From positions 33,987 through 97,986 of the forward strand of contig NZ_SZPQ01000024.1 of assembly GCF_005217455.1 (NCBI RefSeq): DNA of 64,000 bases, read 5' to 3'. The position numbers were made by a program, and so were the translations under genes. The DNA comes from Martelella alba. GTDB taxonomy: Bacteria; Pseudomonadota; Gammaproteobacteria; Enterobacterales; Enterobacteriaceae. Positions 8,420 through 17,964 of the stretch are shown here, piece by piece (positions within the stretch are counted from its first letter, which is position 1; each line of letters opens with the position of its first letter). Under the pieces are notes generated by a model. It saw only the letters and a program-made list of their open reading frames with translations. It ran no database searches and was not told where the DNA came from.

Positions 8420-10039
8420 TCACGACTTTTTGCCGCCCGGCAAAACGGAATGGAAGAAACCGAACAGCGCGTCGCCGGCAATGAGGCCGGCGGCCAGTAC
8501 TTCGATTTTGTTTCGCGCCGATTCGCCGCCCATGCGCAAGACCAGGGCGCGAATGGCGATACCGATCATTACCGCCCAACCGGCCAGCGGGTTGTTAATC
8601 AGCAAGCCGGTGGCCAGCAGTACCCCCATCTGGCGGCCCGTGCCGCCGACCAGCTGGATAATGGCGCCGGGAATGGCCCATAACAGCAGGGATGTGGCGA
8701 TATTTGTCGAGACTCCGGCGTTAATGGCCGCCACATACACTTTCGCCACCGGCGGTACCAACCCTTTGGCGAAATAATCGTGAAAGATAAACAGCACCAC
8801 CGGTATGGCCACCACGAAAGCCAGCATCGCCGCCAACAGTTGCTGGCGACGGCCCTCCAGCTCGAAATGGCTGAGCCGCCCTTTGCCCCGCAGGATCCAG
8901 CCGGCTTTCAAATCGTATCCCATATCCGCGAAAGCCGGACCAGTGGCGGCGGAAAATCCGCACAGCAGCGCTAACGCCTCGGGCGGGAAACCGATCAGTA
9001 TGCCGATCAGCAAAGTGATTAACGCCACAGCGAAGGCCGGAAACCAGCCGGAATGCATGGCGGCCAGTCCCACTATCATTTCGTGCAGAAAGGCGGCAAA
9101 AGCGGCATAGATCACAAACGCCAACAGCCATGGCCAGGATATATGGGCGTAAAGCCCGCCGCCGAAGGCGACCAGCGCCGAAATCGCCACAAATCCCAGC
9201 GCGCCGAAGCGAATGGCCTTGCCGATTTCGGCGTCCTGTTCAACCGATAGCGGTTTCGTCTCGTCCGGCGCCGGCTGCGTCGCGCTGTTGCGGCGAATCA
9301 ATTTGATTATCTGGAACAAAGCCACCACCCCGGCGCCCACCATGACGCCATGGGGTATGTACAGTTTATTGATATCTATGCCGAACAACGACTGGGAATA
9401 GCCGCGCAGCAAAAAGCCGACGCCCAGCATCGCCAGCGCCCAGATATTGCCGATAAACGCGGTTCCCATGGCCGCCATGGGAAATTTGAACCAGGAACCG
9501 ATGGCGCCGATAACGATGCCGGTGCCGAGCAACGCCGCCTGCTTGCCGCCCTGATCGCCGGCCTTAATGGATTCCGCCGCGGCAATTCCGGGCGGCCAGG
9601 CGCCTTCGGCCGGGAAGATGCGCGTATTAAATAATCGATAAAGCAGATAACCGTCCAGCAGCATCGCCAGCGCCGCGCCGAGGAACATCGGCATCACCAT
9701 ATCCTGCCGGCCGAACAGCCAGGGCACGGCGATGGGCAGCAACAGCGAATTGGCCGCGCCGAAGGTGGCGGCCGATGTGGCGCTTTGAGCCAGGTTCTGA
9801 ACATGCACCGAGCGATAGCGGACAAAACAGCGTAGGGGAATGCGGGCGATGATCATCGCCGCCATGGCCCCGATAATGGACGTATTGGGCGTCACACCCA
9901 ACGTGGTAAGCAGTTGTACGCCGATAATGGCGCCAAACACGCTGAGCGCCAGCAAAAGCAACAGCGTTGCGGGCGCGAAACTGCTCGGATGCGCTTGACC
10001 GCCATCGTGCGCGGTTTCGGAATGAGCGGTCTGACTCAC
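8420..10039 (-). CDS. OPT/YSL family oligopeptide transporter
   Basis: This 539-residue protein is almost entirely hydrophobic, with roughly 14 predicted membrane segments, and belongs to the OPT (oligopeptide transporter) superfamily, whose bacterial members are proton-coupled importers of peptides or peptide-like compounds. Family traits include ATSAATFGAANS near residue 90 and FPAEGAWPPGIAAAESIKAG near residues 145-165. The start is GTG at 10039, preceded by AGGAGA seven bases upstream. It follows iclR by 27 bp and precedes DUF1177 by 21 bp. Its substrate cannot be read from the sequence; the downstream PepE, AroM and racemase suggest a peptide or modified amino acid. Confidence 0.88.
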   Translation of the reverse strand: MSQTAHSETAHDGGQAHPSSFAPATLLLLLALSVFGAIIGVQLLTTLGVTPNTSIIGAMAAMIIARIPLRCFVRYRSVHVQNLAQSATSAATFGAANSLLLPIAVPWLFGRQDMVMPMFLGAALAMLLDGYLLYRLFNTRIFPAEGAWPPGIAAAESIKAGDQGGKQAALLGTGIVIGAIGSWFKFPMAAMGTAFIGNIWALAMLGVGFLLRGYSQSLFGIDINKLYIPHGVMVGAGVVALFQIIKLIRRNSATQPAPDETKPLSVEQDAEIGKAIRFGALGFVAISALVAFGGGLYAHISWPWLLAFVIYAAFAAFLHEMIVGLAAMHSGWFPAFAVALITLLIGILIGFPPEALALLCGFSAATGPAFADMGYDLKAGWILRGKGRLSHFELEGRRQQLLAAMLAFVVAIPVVLFIFHDYFAKGLVPPVAKVYVAAINAGVSTNIATSLLLWAIPGAIIQLVGGTGRQMGVLLATGLLINNPLAGWAVMIGIAIRALVLRMGGESARNKIEVLAAGLIAGDALFGFFHSVLPGGKKS

Positions 10040-10066
10040 GGTAATTCTCCTGATCTGGGCAAAACG

Positions 10067-10831
10067 TTAAGAATGATGAATAACCCGCTTATCGCCGGTT
10101 TTTCGGGCTATGGCCTGGGCCGCTTCGCTCAGTAGCGCGGCGAGACGCCGTAATTCTTCCGGCGTGGCGAGCGATTGGGGAAACGAAAGGCAGAACGCCA
10201 CCGCCTCATGGGTAGCGGGGTCGCCCACGGCGCAACTTACCGAAGCGGTATCGGCCACCGATTCATTGACGGCGCAAGCGTAACCGTCGGCGCGGACGCG
10301 CAGCACCGACGCCCTGAGGGAATCGGCGTCCAATCGCCCGCCGCTGAGTTGCGAAACCACCCGGGGGCTGGTGAAAAAATCATGCAATTGTTCATCGGAC
10401 AAACGCGCCAGCAGCGCGCGGCCGGTGGAGGTTCCCCAGGCCGGCGAGCGCGATCCCGGCCAGGTAACGACCGGTAGCGCCTGGCGCCCGTGGATGACGC
10501 GCAGCACCAAAATTTCTTGGTTGTCGAGCATGGAGATATAGCCGGTATAGCCGGTGCGTTCGCACAATACGCGCAGCGCGCCATCGACATGATCGCTAAG
10601 CGTCAGTTGGCGGCCGGCCTGATGGGCGGCTGCCAGCAACAGCGGTCCGGGCAAAAAACCGCCTTGCGCCTCGTCTTTTTCCAGATAGCCGTAGGATTCG
10701 AGTTGGCTCATAACCCGCGAGGCGGTGCTTTTCGGCATTCCCAGGTGGGTGATGACGTCACTGACACGTATCCCCCCCTGACGTTCGGCCATCAATTGCA
10801 ATATTCGAGCGGTGGTTTCCAAAATGGACAT
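10067..10831 (-). CDS. IclR family transcriptional regulator
   Basis: The 254-residue protein has an N-terminal winged helix-turn-helix (recognition region MPKSTASRVMSQLESYGYL, residues 32-50) and a C-terminal IclR effector domain, including the ARPPGEPP-type substrate loop seen here as SRSPAWGTSTGRALLA. IclR regulators bind small acids or catabolic intermediates. It is the first gene of the minus-strand unit, so it is co-transcribed with the transporter genes it presumably controls, and two tandem sites just upstream of its ATG fit autoregulation. ATG at 10831 is the family start; no strong Shine-Dalgarno is seen. Confidence 0.92.
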   Translation of the reverse strand: MSILETTARILQLMAERQGGIRVSDVITHLGMPKSTASRVMSQLESYGYLEKDEAQGGFLPGPLLLAAAHQAGRQLTLSDHVDGALRVLCERTGYTGYISMLDNQEILVLRVIHGRQALPVVTWPGSRSPAWGTSTGRALLARLSDEQLHDFFTSPRVVSQLSGGRLDADSLRASVLRVRADGYACAVNESVADTASVSCAVGDPATHEAVAFCLSFPQSLATPEELRRLAALLSEAAQAIARKTGDKRVIHHS

Positions 10832-10839
10832 GACAGCTA

Positions 10840-10874
10840 TCTCATAAAATAGGACTCGGTCTCACTAAATGGGA
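10840..10874 (-). promoter_or_regulatory. Tandem operator upstream of iclR
   Basis: Two 15-bp copies, TCTCATAAAATAGGA (10840-10854) and TCTCACTAAATGGGA (10860-10874), lie 20 bp apart start to start, that is two helical turns. Each is an imperfect palindrome (TCTCA-N5-TGGGA type). They begin 9 bp upstream of the iclR start codon. IclR proteins often bind pairs of such sites. The repeat is plainly visible; the assignment to this IclR is inferred. The rest of the 10832-11146 gap is otherwise featureless. Confidence 0.6.
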
Positions 10875-11134
10875 TAGCAAAAAACATGCCGTTAGTTAAT
10901 CCCTTCATTTTCCTAGGTTGAGTATTCTTTCATCGGGTTATTGCACCCTAATAGGGCACCATGATGGCGCAATGCGGTAAAAGTGGGCGGGCGACGCGCG
11001 CCAAAGGCGACAAAGCGGCCGGCCAGCGGAGGAGCCGGCCCGCGCGGCGCGCGGCGAAGACGATAAAGGGACCGGTCAGCGGCGTAACCGAACCGCATAG
11101 CGCGCGACGAAAGGCCGAATGGCGGGTAATGATA

Positions 11135-11160
11135 AGCGGTTAGCGGTTAGCGGTTAGCGG
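11135..11160. repeat. Tandem 7-bp repeat at the end of lysR
   Basis: Three full copies and a partial fourth copy of AGCGGTT stand in a row. The stop codon of the adjacent lysR gene (TAA, 11147-11149 on the minus strand) falls inside the array, so change of copy number could alter the last residues of that protein or the stop context. Such arrays usually arise by slipped-strand replication. Confidence 0.8.
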
Positions 11161-12103
11161 ACAATAGCGCGGTTTCAGGCGTGCCCAACTCGACGGGGGC
11201 ACAGTGCAACATCGCCGAATAGCGTAACGCCTGCGCGCGAAATGTCTGCTTGAGCACCTTCTTCAACCTGAGCGCTTCCCGGGACGGTGGCGTGTCGCGG
11301 CGGCCGATGATCATGACCTCGAAGGGCAAGGGCTGATCGACAGGCAGGATTTTCAACTGATCGGCGTAGCGGCAGGCGGTGAACAGATCCACGATCCCTG
11401 TCCCCCCGCCGGCCAGCACCATATCGGCTATCACCGAATACGTTTTAATCGACAGGGATACCGCCGGTTGCAAGCCCTTGAGCCGCAGAGCCCGGTGCAA
11501 CACCTGACCCAGCGGATCCTGCTGTTGCATCATCAGCAAATTATTGTCGCACAGCCACTTTAGCGACACGGGATCGTTGCGCGCATGGTTCTTTGGCAGC
11601 ACCGCAACCATAGTGGATTGAAACAAAGGCTCGGCCAGGAGATCCATCGGCACCTGCTGGCCGAACACCAGCGCGAAATCCAGTTCCCGTTGAAGAATAT
11701 TCTGACATAGCGTGGCGAAATGTTCGGTCACCAACTCCACGTTGACGCTGCGCGCCTGCCGATGAAACGCCACCAGCGCCGGCGCGACAATCATCTGGCC
11801 AAAGGCATGGGCCGCGCCAAGCCTAACCGTCTCGCACCGGGTCCGGCGAAGATTTTCCGTCATCGTGTCGATTGCCTGCAAACGACAATAAAGATCGTCC
11901 ACCAGCGGCATCAACTGACGGGCTTCCTCCGTCGCGCAAAGCCCCTGGGCGCCGCGTTCGAACAACGTAAAACCCAATTGTTGTTCCGCATGGTTCAGCA
12001 CGCGGCTGATGTTGGGCTGGGAAACGTTCAACATTCGCGCGGCGGCGCTAATGGTGCCGGTTTGTACGATGGCCTGGAAAACTTCGATATGGCGTAGCCG
12101 CAT
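11147..12103 (-). CDS. LysR family transcriptional regulator
   Basis: The 318-residue product has the N-terminal LysR winged helix (ISAAARMLNVSQPNISRVLN, about residues 18-37) and a type 2 periplasmic-binding-like effector domain. The frame is open 15 bp further upstream, but the ATG at 12103 follows GGAGGGG at the right distance and gives the standard start MRLRHIEVFQAI. It is divergent from the DUF1611-peptide transporter unit starting at 12433 and is therefore its likely regulator. LysR proteins of this subgroup (NocR/OccR-like N-terminus) often sense opines or basic amino acids, but the ligand here cannot be deduced. The gene end overlaps a 7-bp tandem repeat. Confidence 0.9.
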   Translation of the reverse strand: MRLRHIEVFQAIVQTGTISAAARMLNVSQPNISRVLNHAEQQLGFTLFERGAQGLCATEEARQLMPLVDDLYCRLQAIDTMTENLRRTRCETVRLGAAHAFGQMIVAPALVAFHRQARSVNVELVTEHFATLCQNILQRELDFALVFGQQVPMDLLAEPLFQSTMVAVLPKNHARNDPVSLKWLCDNNLLMMQQQDPLGQVLHRALRLKGLQPAVSLSIKTYSVIADMVLAGGGTGIVDLFTACRYADQLKILPVDQPLPFEVMIIGRRDTPPSREALRLKKVLKQTFRAQALRYSAMLHCAPVELGTPETALLSANR

Positions 12104-12432
12104 GGAATACCCCTCCATGAATCCGAATTCCGGCGAGACAAACGGAAACTCGCTGCAAGCCCATTAACCACACGTCAAAAAACGTATACCACACTCAGGC
12201 AAAAAAACTATGCAAAATACTCGCCAGCTTCAAACCGGCGAAAAGGCGAGGTGCATTGACCGAACCGCATCAAATCCGGGCAATTGCGTTTTGTTGCGCC
12301 GACTTTACGGGGCAGCCATGCCAGGTCCCCATAACCGGAAGCTATGCCCCTCATTCATTTTGGAATTTGTCTGCCGCGCGCAAAAGTGAAATGGTCAATA
12401 ACATCACCTGAACGCATCAACTGAGACATACC
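12104..12432. other. Divergent lysR / peptide-operon control region
   Basis: This 329-bp gap separates the divergent lysR and DUF1611 starts. It contains an AT-rich stretch around 12170-12220 (runs of A with TATACCAC and CTATGCAAAATACT) that is the best candidate for promoters and LysR sites, but I cannot place a convincing T-N11-A operator or a clear -35/-10 pair. No gene or RNA is seen. Confidence 0.4.
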
Positions 12433-13440
12433 ATGACTATTCCCCAACCCTACCTGCTGTTTCTCGGCGACGTTACCGACCCTCTGGCGGCGAAAACCGC
12501 CCGCGGCATCGCCGTGTGGCGTCCCGAGCAGTGCGTTGGCGAAATGCGCCTGCCGGGCGGCACGGTGTCGCTGGGACTCGATGAGCTGACTATTGCCGCA
12601 GCACAGGCGCGAGGCGCGCAAACCCTGGTGCTCGGCACCGCCAATGCCGGCGGGTTTCTCCCTCCCCATTGGAAAGCCACGGTACATGAGGCCATTCGCG
12701 CGGGGATGAACGTCGCCAGCGGTCTGCACTATCGCTTAGCCGAGGATCCGACGCTGCGCGCTTTGGCGGAACGCTACCGCGTCTCGTTGTTCGACATTCG
12801 CCATATGCGCCCGGCGCTGACGGTGGGCAACGGGAAAAAACGCAGCGGTAAGCGTATCTTGACGGTGGGCACCGACTGTTCGGTGGGCAAGATGTACACA
12901 TCGCTGGCGCTGGAAGCCGCCATGCGCGGGTTAGGCATGTTGGCCGATTTTCGCGCCACCGGGCAAACCGGTATTCTGGTGGCCGGCACGGGCATTGCCA
13001 TTGACGCCGTCATCGCTGATTTTATCGCCGGCGCCGCCGAATTGCTCGCCCCCGCCAATGCGGAAGATCATTGGGATATCGTCGAGGGCCAAGGCTCTTT
13101 GTTTCACCCCTCCTACGCGGGCGTCAGCACCGGCTTGCTGCACGGCGCCCAACCGCACTGGCTGGTGATGTGCCATGAAATGGGCCGCACGCACATGCGC
13201 CATTTACCCCATCAGCCGATGGTCGGCCTGGAGGAATGCGTCGACGCCAACCTCAGGGTTGCCGGCGTAACCAGCGATAAGGTGCGATTGGCCGGTTTTT
13301 CCATTAATACCTCGGGTCATGACGAGCAGCACGCGCGCGGCTATCTGGACGCCATCGCCGCGCGATTCGGCGTGCCGGCCACCGATCCGGTCCGTTTCGG
13401 CATCAATGACATAGCCCGGTTCCTGAAGGAACAGGGATAG
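12433..13440 (+). CDS. DUF1611 / DgcN-like N-acyltransferase
   Basis: The 335-residue product belongs to DUF1611. Members called DgcN have been described as D-glutamate N-acetyltransferases that work with a racemase (DgcA) to convert D-glutamate to the L form. A P-loop-like segment GTDCSVGKMYTS (residues 146-157) is clearly present, followed by RATGQTGILVAGTGIAIDAV, both family hallmarks. No DgcA-like epimerase follows in this operon, although an Asp/Glu racemase is encoded in the opposed unit at 5411. It is the first gene of a plus-strand unit with a peptide ABC transporter and two aminopeptidases, which suits a step that disposes of a D-amino acid. Other DUF1611 members may have other substrates. 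Confidence 0.78.
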   Translation: MTIPQPYLLFLGDVTDPLAAKTARGIAVWRPEQCVGEMRLPGGTVSLGLDELTIAAAQARGAQTLVLGTANAGGFLPPHWKATVHEAIRAGMNVASGLHYRLAEDPTLRALAERYRVSLFDIRHMRPALTVGNGKKRSGKRILTVGTDCSVGKMYTSLALEAAMRGLGMLADFRATGQTGILVAGTGIAIDAVIADFIAGAAELLAPANAEDHWDIVEGQGSLFHPSYAGVSTGLLHGAQPHWLVMCHEMGRTHMRHLPHQPMVGLEECVDANLRVAGVTSDKVRLAGFSINTSGHDEQHARGYLDAIAARFGVPATDPVRFGINDIARFLKEQG

Positions 13441-13559
13441 GCAAAGGATGTGTACCAGGCAAGCGGATATCGCGACTCTTCCCGGCCAAGCGCCGGCAAC
13501 CCGCCATTTCCAACTGAACCACACGGCCCAATCCGGCTATCGCGCTGCGAGGACATGTC

Positions 13560-15440
13560 ATGACGGACGCATTCTCTTCCAGCACCGCTTACGGCGATGC
13601 TCCGGTGGTACTCTCGATTCGCGATCTGGATGTTAGCTTCGCCAGTCGCGACGGCGCCCGGCAGGCGTTGCACGGGGTCTCCCTGGATATCCGGGCCGGC
13701 GAGGTGGTGGCGGTCGTGGGCGAAAGCGGTTCCGGTAAATCGGTAATGTCGCTGGCGGTCATGGGCTTGCTAGCCGACAACGCCTCGATCAATCGCGGTT
13801 CCGTGGAATACCTTAGCCGCGAGGGGCGGCGGGACGACATGCTGACACTGACGGAAGAGCAGCGCCGCCAGCGCCGGGGACGGGAAATCGCCATGATTTT
13901 CCAGGAACCCATGACCTCGCTCAATCCTGTGCTGCGGGTGGGAGATCAGCTGACCGAGGCGTTGCTGGACCATCGCCTCTGTTCGCGTAAAATCGCCCGC
14001 GCCCGTGCCCGCGACCTGTTAAGTGAAGTGCGGATCGCCGATGTCGACCGGGTCATGAAAAGCTATCCGCATTCACTCTCCGGCGGGATGCGCCAGCGGG
14101 TGATGATAGCCCAGGCGCTGGCCTGCGAACCGCAATTACTTATCGCCGATGAGCCGACCACTGCCCTTGATGTCACCGTGCAAGCGCGTATTCTGCAAAT
14201 TCTCACCAGGCTGCAACGACGAACCGGCATGTCGGTGCTGTTCATTACCCACGATATGGGCGTTGTGGCGGAAGTGGCCGATCGTGTGGTGGTGATGCTG
14301 CGCGGCGAAGTGGTTGAGCACGGCGACGTGGCGGAGATATTTCATCGTCCCCGGCATGCCTATACCCGGGCACTGCTGGCGGCCGTACCCAAACTGGGGG
14401 ATATGAAAAACCGCTTTTGGCCGGAGCGCTTCCCTGTTCCCGGCCAGGAGGACCGCCGGCAAGAAAGCCATATGACCGCCCGCTATGAGGAAAAGCCCCT
14501 GCTGGATGTGCGTGGGCTGAAAGTGTATTTTCCGGTGCGCAGCGGCGTGTTATCGGCGCCGACCCACCAGTTGCATGCGGTGGAGCAGATAGATTTCGCT
14601 CTGTGGCCCGGCGAGACCCTGGCCATCGTCGGCGAAAGCGGTTGTGGAAAATCCACCACGGGCCGCGCCTTGATGCGATTGTTGAAAAGCGAGGCGGAAA
14701 GCCTCTATTTTCAGGGAAAAGAGATTTCCACGCTGGATGAGGCGGACTTTTTGCCGTTGCGCCGTGAGATCCAGATGGTGTTTCAAGATCCTTATGCGAC
14801 GCTCAACCCTCGCTTGACCGTCGGCTTCACTATCGCCGAGCCGCTTTTGCTTCACGGGCTGGCCGCATCGCTGGACGCGGCGACGCCGCAAGTCGAGGCA
14901 TTGCTGAAAAGCGTGGGGCTGCCGCCGGCATATGCCCGCCGCTACCCTCACGAATTCTCCGGCGGCCAGCGCCAGCGTATCGCCATCGCCCGCGCCATGG
15001 CCCTGCAACCGAAAATCATTATCGCCGACGAGGCGGTTTCCGCGCTGGATGTTTCCATTCAGGCCCAAGTCATCAATTTGATGATGGATTTGCAGGAAAA
15101 GACCGGCGTCGCATGGATCTTTATCTCTCACGATATGGCGGTGGTTGAGCGTATCGCCAATCGCGTCGCCGTCATGTATCACGGCCGGATTGTGGAATCC
15201 GGCCCCCGCCAGGCGGTATTTGACCAGCCCGCCCATCCTTATACGCGCCGTCTGCTGGCGTCGGTGCCGACAGCGGATCCCGCCAGGAGACCGACGCGCC
15301 GGTTCGAAGATATAACGCCGCCCTCGCCGCTTTATCCCGTCGCGACGACGGCGGCCAAAACCCGATACCGTCGGATAGGCCCTCAACATTGGGTCGCCGA
15401 AGACGCCAGCTCTTTTTCTTTGCATCAGGAGACCCCATGA
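13560..15440 (+). CDS. Peptide ABC transporter, double ATP-binding protein (GsiA-like)
   Basis: This 626-residue protein fuses two ABC ATPase domains, as in glutathione importer GsiA. The first has Walker A GESGSGKS (54-61), signature LSGGMRQRV and Walker [13 protein letters not shown]. The second has GESGCGKST, signature [14 protein letters not shown] and [13 protein letters not shown] DppF/OppF C-terminal extension follows each domain. It energises the GsiC/GsiD-type permeases encoded downstream. The ATG at 13560 has GAGGA upstream. The stop overlaps the next start (ATGA at 15437-15440). It follows the DUF1611 gene by 119 bp. Peptide or glutathione-like cargo is likely; the exact substrate is unknown. 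Confidence 0.92.
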   Translation: MTDAFSSSTAYGDAPVVLSIRDLDVSFASRDGARQALHGVSLDIRAGEVVAVVGESGSGKSVMSLAVMGLLADNASINRGSVEYLSREGRRDDMLTLTEEQRRQRRGREIAMIFQEPMTSLNPVLRVGDQLTEALLDHRLCSRKIARARARDLLSEVRIADVDRVMKSYPHSLSGGMRQRVMIAQALACEPQLLIADEPTTALDVTVQARILQILTRLQRRTGMSVLFITHDMGVVAEVADRVVVMLRGEVVEHGDVAEIFHRPRHAYTRALLAAVPKLGDMKNRFWPERFPVPGQEDRRQESHMTARYEEKPLLDVRGLKVYFPVRSGVLSAPTHQLHAVEQIDFALWPGETLAIVGESGCGKSTTGRALMRLLKSEAESLYFQGKEISTLDEADFLPLRREIQMVFQDPYATLNPRLTVGFTIAEPLLLHGLAASLDAATPQVEALLKSVGLPPAYARRYPHEFSGGQRQRIAIARAMALQPKIIIADEAVSALDVSIQAQVINLMMDLQEKTGVAWIFISHDMAVVERIANRVAVMYHGRIVESGPRQAVFDQPAHPYTRRLLASVPTADPARRPTRRFEDITPPSPLYPVATTAAKTRYRRIGPQHWVAEDASSFSLHQETP

Positions 15441-16978
15441 AACCTTTACGCCTTAATGCCCTTATGCTCGGTCTGTCCGTTTTTTTTACCGCCTTCGCCC
15501 ATGCGCAGGATTTACGCATTTCCATGTATGCCGACATTACCGGATTGGATCCGCAAGATACCTCGGACAATGTCAGTTATTCAGTACAAAGCGGTATTTT
15601 TGAGCGACTGTTCCAGTTCGACCCGGCGATGAAGCTTATTCCCTGGCTGGCCACCGGCTATACCCATAACGACGCCGCCACCGAGTTCACGCTTACCCTG
15701 CGCCGCGGCGTCACATTCCAGGACGGTACGCCGTTTAACGCGACGGCGGTAAAAGCCAATCTTGATCGTCTGGCCGATCAGTCAAAAGGCCTCAAGCGCA
15801 ATAGCCTGTATAACATGATTCAAACAGTGACCGTGCTGGCGTCGGACCAAGTCAAAATCGAGCTAAACCGGCCGTTCGGCGCATTTATCAATACCCTGGC
15901 CCACCCATCGGCGGTCATGTGGAGCCCGGCCGCGCTGAAACGCTATCCGAATGAAGCCGAGCTTCGCTTGCATCCCATCGGCACCGGCCCGTTTACCTTC
16001 GTCAGTTGGCAGCCGGGTAAAGCCGTGCGCCTGGCCAAGTATGATCATTATTGGCGGGCAGGCTGGCCGAAAGTGGATAACGTGATCTTCAGTCCCAGCC
16101 CGGAAGACGCCACCCGTGTCGCGGCGCTTAAATCGGGCCAGGCGGACGCCATTTTTCCGCTGCCCTCCGATCTGGTCAACAGCGTGCGGGAAGACAACAA
16201 GCTAAGCATTCAGCGCGATCCCGGCATCTATCTCTATTACCTGGCGGTGAATAACAGTAAAAAAGCCCTTGCCGATACCCGCGTGCGGCAAGCCCTGAAC
16301 TATGCGGTCGATCGCAATCTGTGGCTGAAAGTGGTTTTCGCCGGCATGGGTACCCCGGCCACTTCCGCCATTCCCGAGCGGGTACAGTTTTACCAGAAAC
16401 AGACCGAACCCCGCTACAGCTACGATCCGGCCAAAGCCAAGGCGCTGTTGACGCAGGCGGGTTATCCCAACGGCCTGAGCCTGAAATTGTGGTGTACCAA
16501 CGCCACCGCCAGCGTGCGGGCGGCTCAATTTCTTAAAGCGCAGTTGGCCGCCGCCGGCATCCGCGTCACGGTAACGCCAATGGATTCCGGTACCCGCGAT
16601 AGCAAGCTGTGGAGCGTCACGGATCCGAAAAAGGCTGAATTCGACCTGTATTACGGCGGCTGGTCAACCTCCACCGGAGACGCGGACTGGGCCTTGCGTC
16701 CGCTGTTCGCCACCGAATCCTGGGTGCCGAAGTCGTACAATGTCTCCTACTTCAGCGACCCGGCGGTGGATAAAGCCATTGCCGCCGGTCTGGCAACCGC
16801 CGATCCGCAAAAGCGCGCGGCGGCTTACGCTGTTGCGCAACGGCTTATCTGGCGGGCCGCGCCCATCGTCTTTCTCGGCACCCCCGATAACCTGGTGGGC
16901 AAACGCAAGAACCTGACCGGCGTTTCCATGCTGCCCGACGGCAATCTGTTGTATGCCCAAGCGGCATTCAAGTCATGA
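15437..16978 (+). CDS. Periplasmic peptide-binding protein (GsiB-like)
   Basis: The 513-residue protein is a cluster C (SBP family 5) solute-binding protein. It has a classical signal peptide, [20 protein letters not shown] followed by AHA-Q as the cleavage region. Segments such as TLDPQDTSDN-like LDPQDT, FQDGTPFNATAVKANLDR and PIGTGPF are shared with GsiB and DppA. Similarity in length and pattern is nearest GsiB, the glutathione-binding protein. The ATG at 15437 is chosen over an upstream in-frame start because it follows AGGAG, overlaps the gsiA-like stop and begins the signal peptide. It captures the peptide in the periplasm for the permeases. Confidence 0.92.
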   Translation: MKPLRLNALMLGLSVFFTAFAHAQDLRISMYADITGLDPQDTSDNVSYSVQSGIFERLFQFDPAMKLIPWLATGYTHNDAATEFTLTLRRGVTFQDGTPFNATAVKANLDRLADQSKGLKRNSLYNMIQTVTVLASDQVKIELNRPFGAFINTLAHPSAVMWSPAALKRYPNEAELRLHPIGTGPFTFVSWQPGKAVRLAKYDHYWRAGWPKVDNVIFSPSPEDATRVAALKSGQADAIFPLPSDLVNSVREDNKLSIQRDPGIYLYYLAVNNSKKALADTRVRQALNYAVDRNLWLKVVFAGMGTPATSAIPERVQFYQKQTEPRYSYDPAKAKALLTQAGYPNGLSLKLWCTNATASVRAAQFLKAQLAAAGIRVTVTPMDSGTRDSKLWSVTDPKKAEFDLYYGGWSTSTGDADWALRPLFATESWVPKSYNVSYFSDPAVDKAIAAGLATADPQKRAAAYAVAQRLIWRAAPIVFLGTPDNLVGKRKNLTGVSMLPDGNLLYAQAAFKS

Positions 16979-16983
16979 TCATT

Positions 16984-17009
16984 ACCGTGATCGCTTAACC
17001 GATCACGGT
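16984..17009 (+). other. Intergenic hairpin between binding protein and permease
   Basis: A perfect 10-bp stem ACCGTGATCG / CGATCACGGT closes a 6-base loop CTTAAC just after the stop of the binding-protein gene. Only CTTT follows, so it is a poor terminator. Such hairpins after the binding-protein gene of ABC operons commonly protect the upstream message or partly attenuate, giving more binding protein than permease. That role is inferred. Confidence 0.6.
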
Positions 17010-17031
17010 CTTTGCACAGGACGATATCGCC

Positions 17032-17964
17032 ATGGTCACTTATGTTATCCGGCGCCTGGTGGAAATGATCCCGGTACTGCTGGTGGTCTCGATGCTGGTC
17101 TTCGGGTTTATCAAGTTGTTGCCCGGCGACCCGGCCATGATTTATGCCGGGCAAGACGCCACGCGGGAGGCCATAGAGGCGGCGCGCCAGCATCTCGGGC
17201 TGAACGCGCCGTTACCCGCCCAATACCTGCATTGGATTATTCGCTTGTTCCACGGTGATCTGGGCGTCACATTCCGCACTCAGCAACCGGTGCTGGAAGT
17301 GATCCGCGACAGCTTCATGCCCACATTCTGGCTGGCGCTGGCCGGGTTTTCATGGTCGGTGTGCCTTGGCCTGGCGACCGGCGTACTCTCGGCGCTAAAC
17401 CGCGGCAAGTGGTTGGACTGGCTGCTGATGAGCGGCGCGGTGGGCGGCATTTCCATGCCCCCGTTCTGGCTGGGTTTGCTGCTTATCCAGTTCGTCGCCA
17501 TGCCGTTCGGCGTCTTTTCAGTGGGTGGGTTCAGCAAGCCCGCCGATATCGTGCTGCCGGCCATTACCCTCGGATCCAGCGTGGCGGCGGTGATGGCCCG
17601 GTTCACCCGCTCGGCCTTTCTGGATGTGTCCCGGGAGGATTATGTACGCACCGCCCGCGCCAAGGGATTACGTCAGCGTCTGGTGGTGTGGAAACATATT
17701 ATGCGCAACGCGCTGATACCGGTGATCACCATGCTCGGTCTGCAATTCGGTTTTCTGCTGGGCGGTTCTATTGTGGTGGAAAGCGTTTTCAACTGGCCGG
17801 GGCTCGGCTGGCTGTTGATCGAATCGATCAAAACCCAGGATCAGCCCGTGATCCAAGCATTGGTGATGCTGTTCGTGTTTGAGTTTCTGGTGATCAATTT
17901 GCTGGTGGATCTGCTGTATGCGGTCGTGAATCCGGCGATCCGTTTGCAACAGGAGTCGTCATGA
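17032..17964 (+). CDS. Peptide ABC transporter permease (GsiC-like)
   Basis: The 310-residue inner-membrane protein belongs to the DppB/OppB/GsiC permease family. It has about six transmembrane helices, the first at residues 10-28, and the EAA loop near residues 203-222 ([20 protein letters not shown]) that docks on the ATPase. The opening [20 protein letters not shown] and LLPGDPA are typical. It overlaps the next gene by 4 bp (ATGA at 17961), so the two permeases are translationally coupled. It would form a heterodimeric channel with the following gene product. Confidence 0.93.
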   Translation: MVTYVIRRLVEMIPVLLVVSMLVFGFIKLLPGDPAMIYAGQDATREAIEAARQHLGLNAPLPAQYLHWIIRLFHGDLGVTFRTQQPVLEVIRDSFMPTFWLALAGFSWSVCLGLATGVLSALNRGKWLDWLLMSGAVGGISMPPFWLGLLLIQFVAMPFGVFSVGGFSKPADIVLPAITLGSSVAAVMARFTRSAFLDVSREDYVRTARAKGLRQRLVVWKHIMRNALIPVITMLGLQFGFLLGGSIVVESVFNWPGLGWLLIESIKTQDQPVIQALVMLFVFEFLVINLLVDLLYAVVNPAIRLQQESS

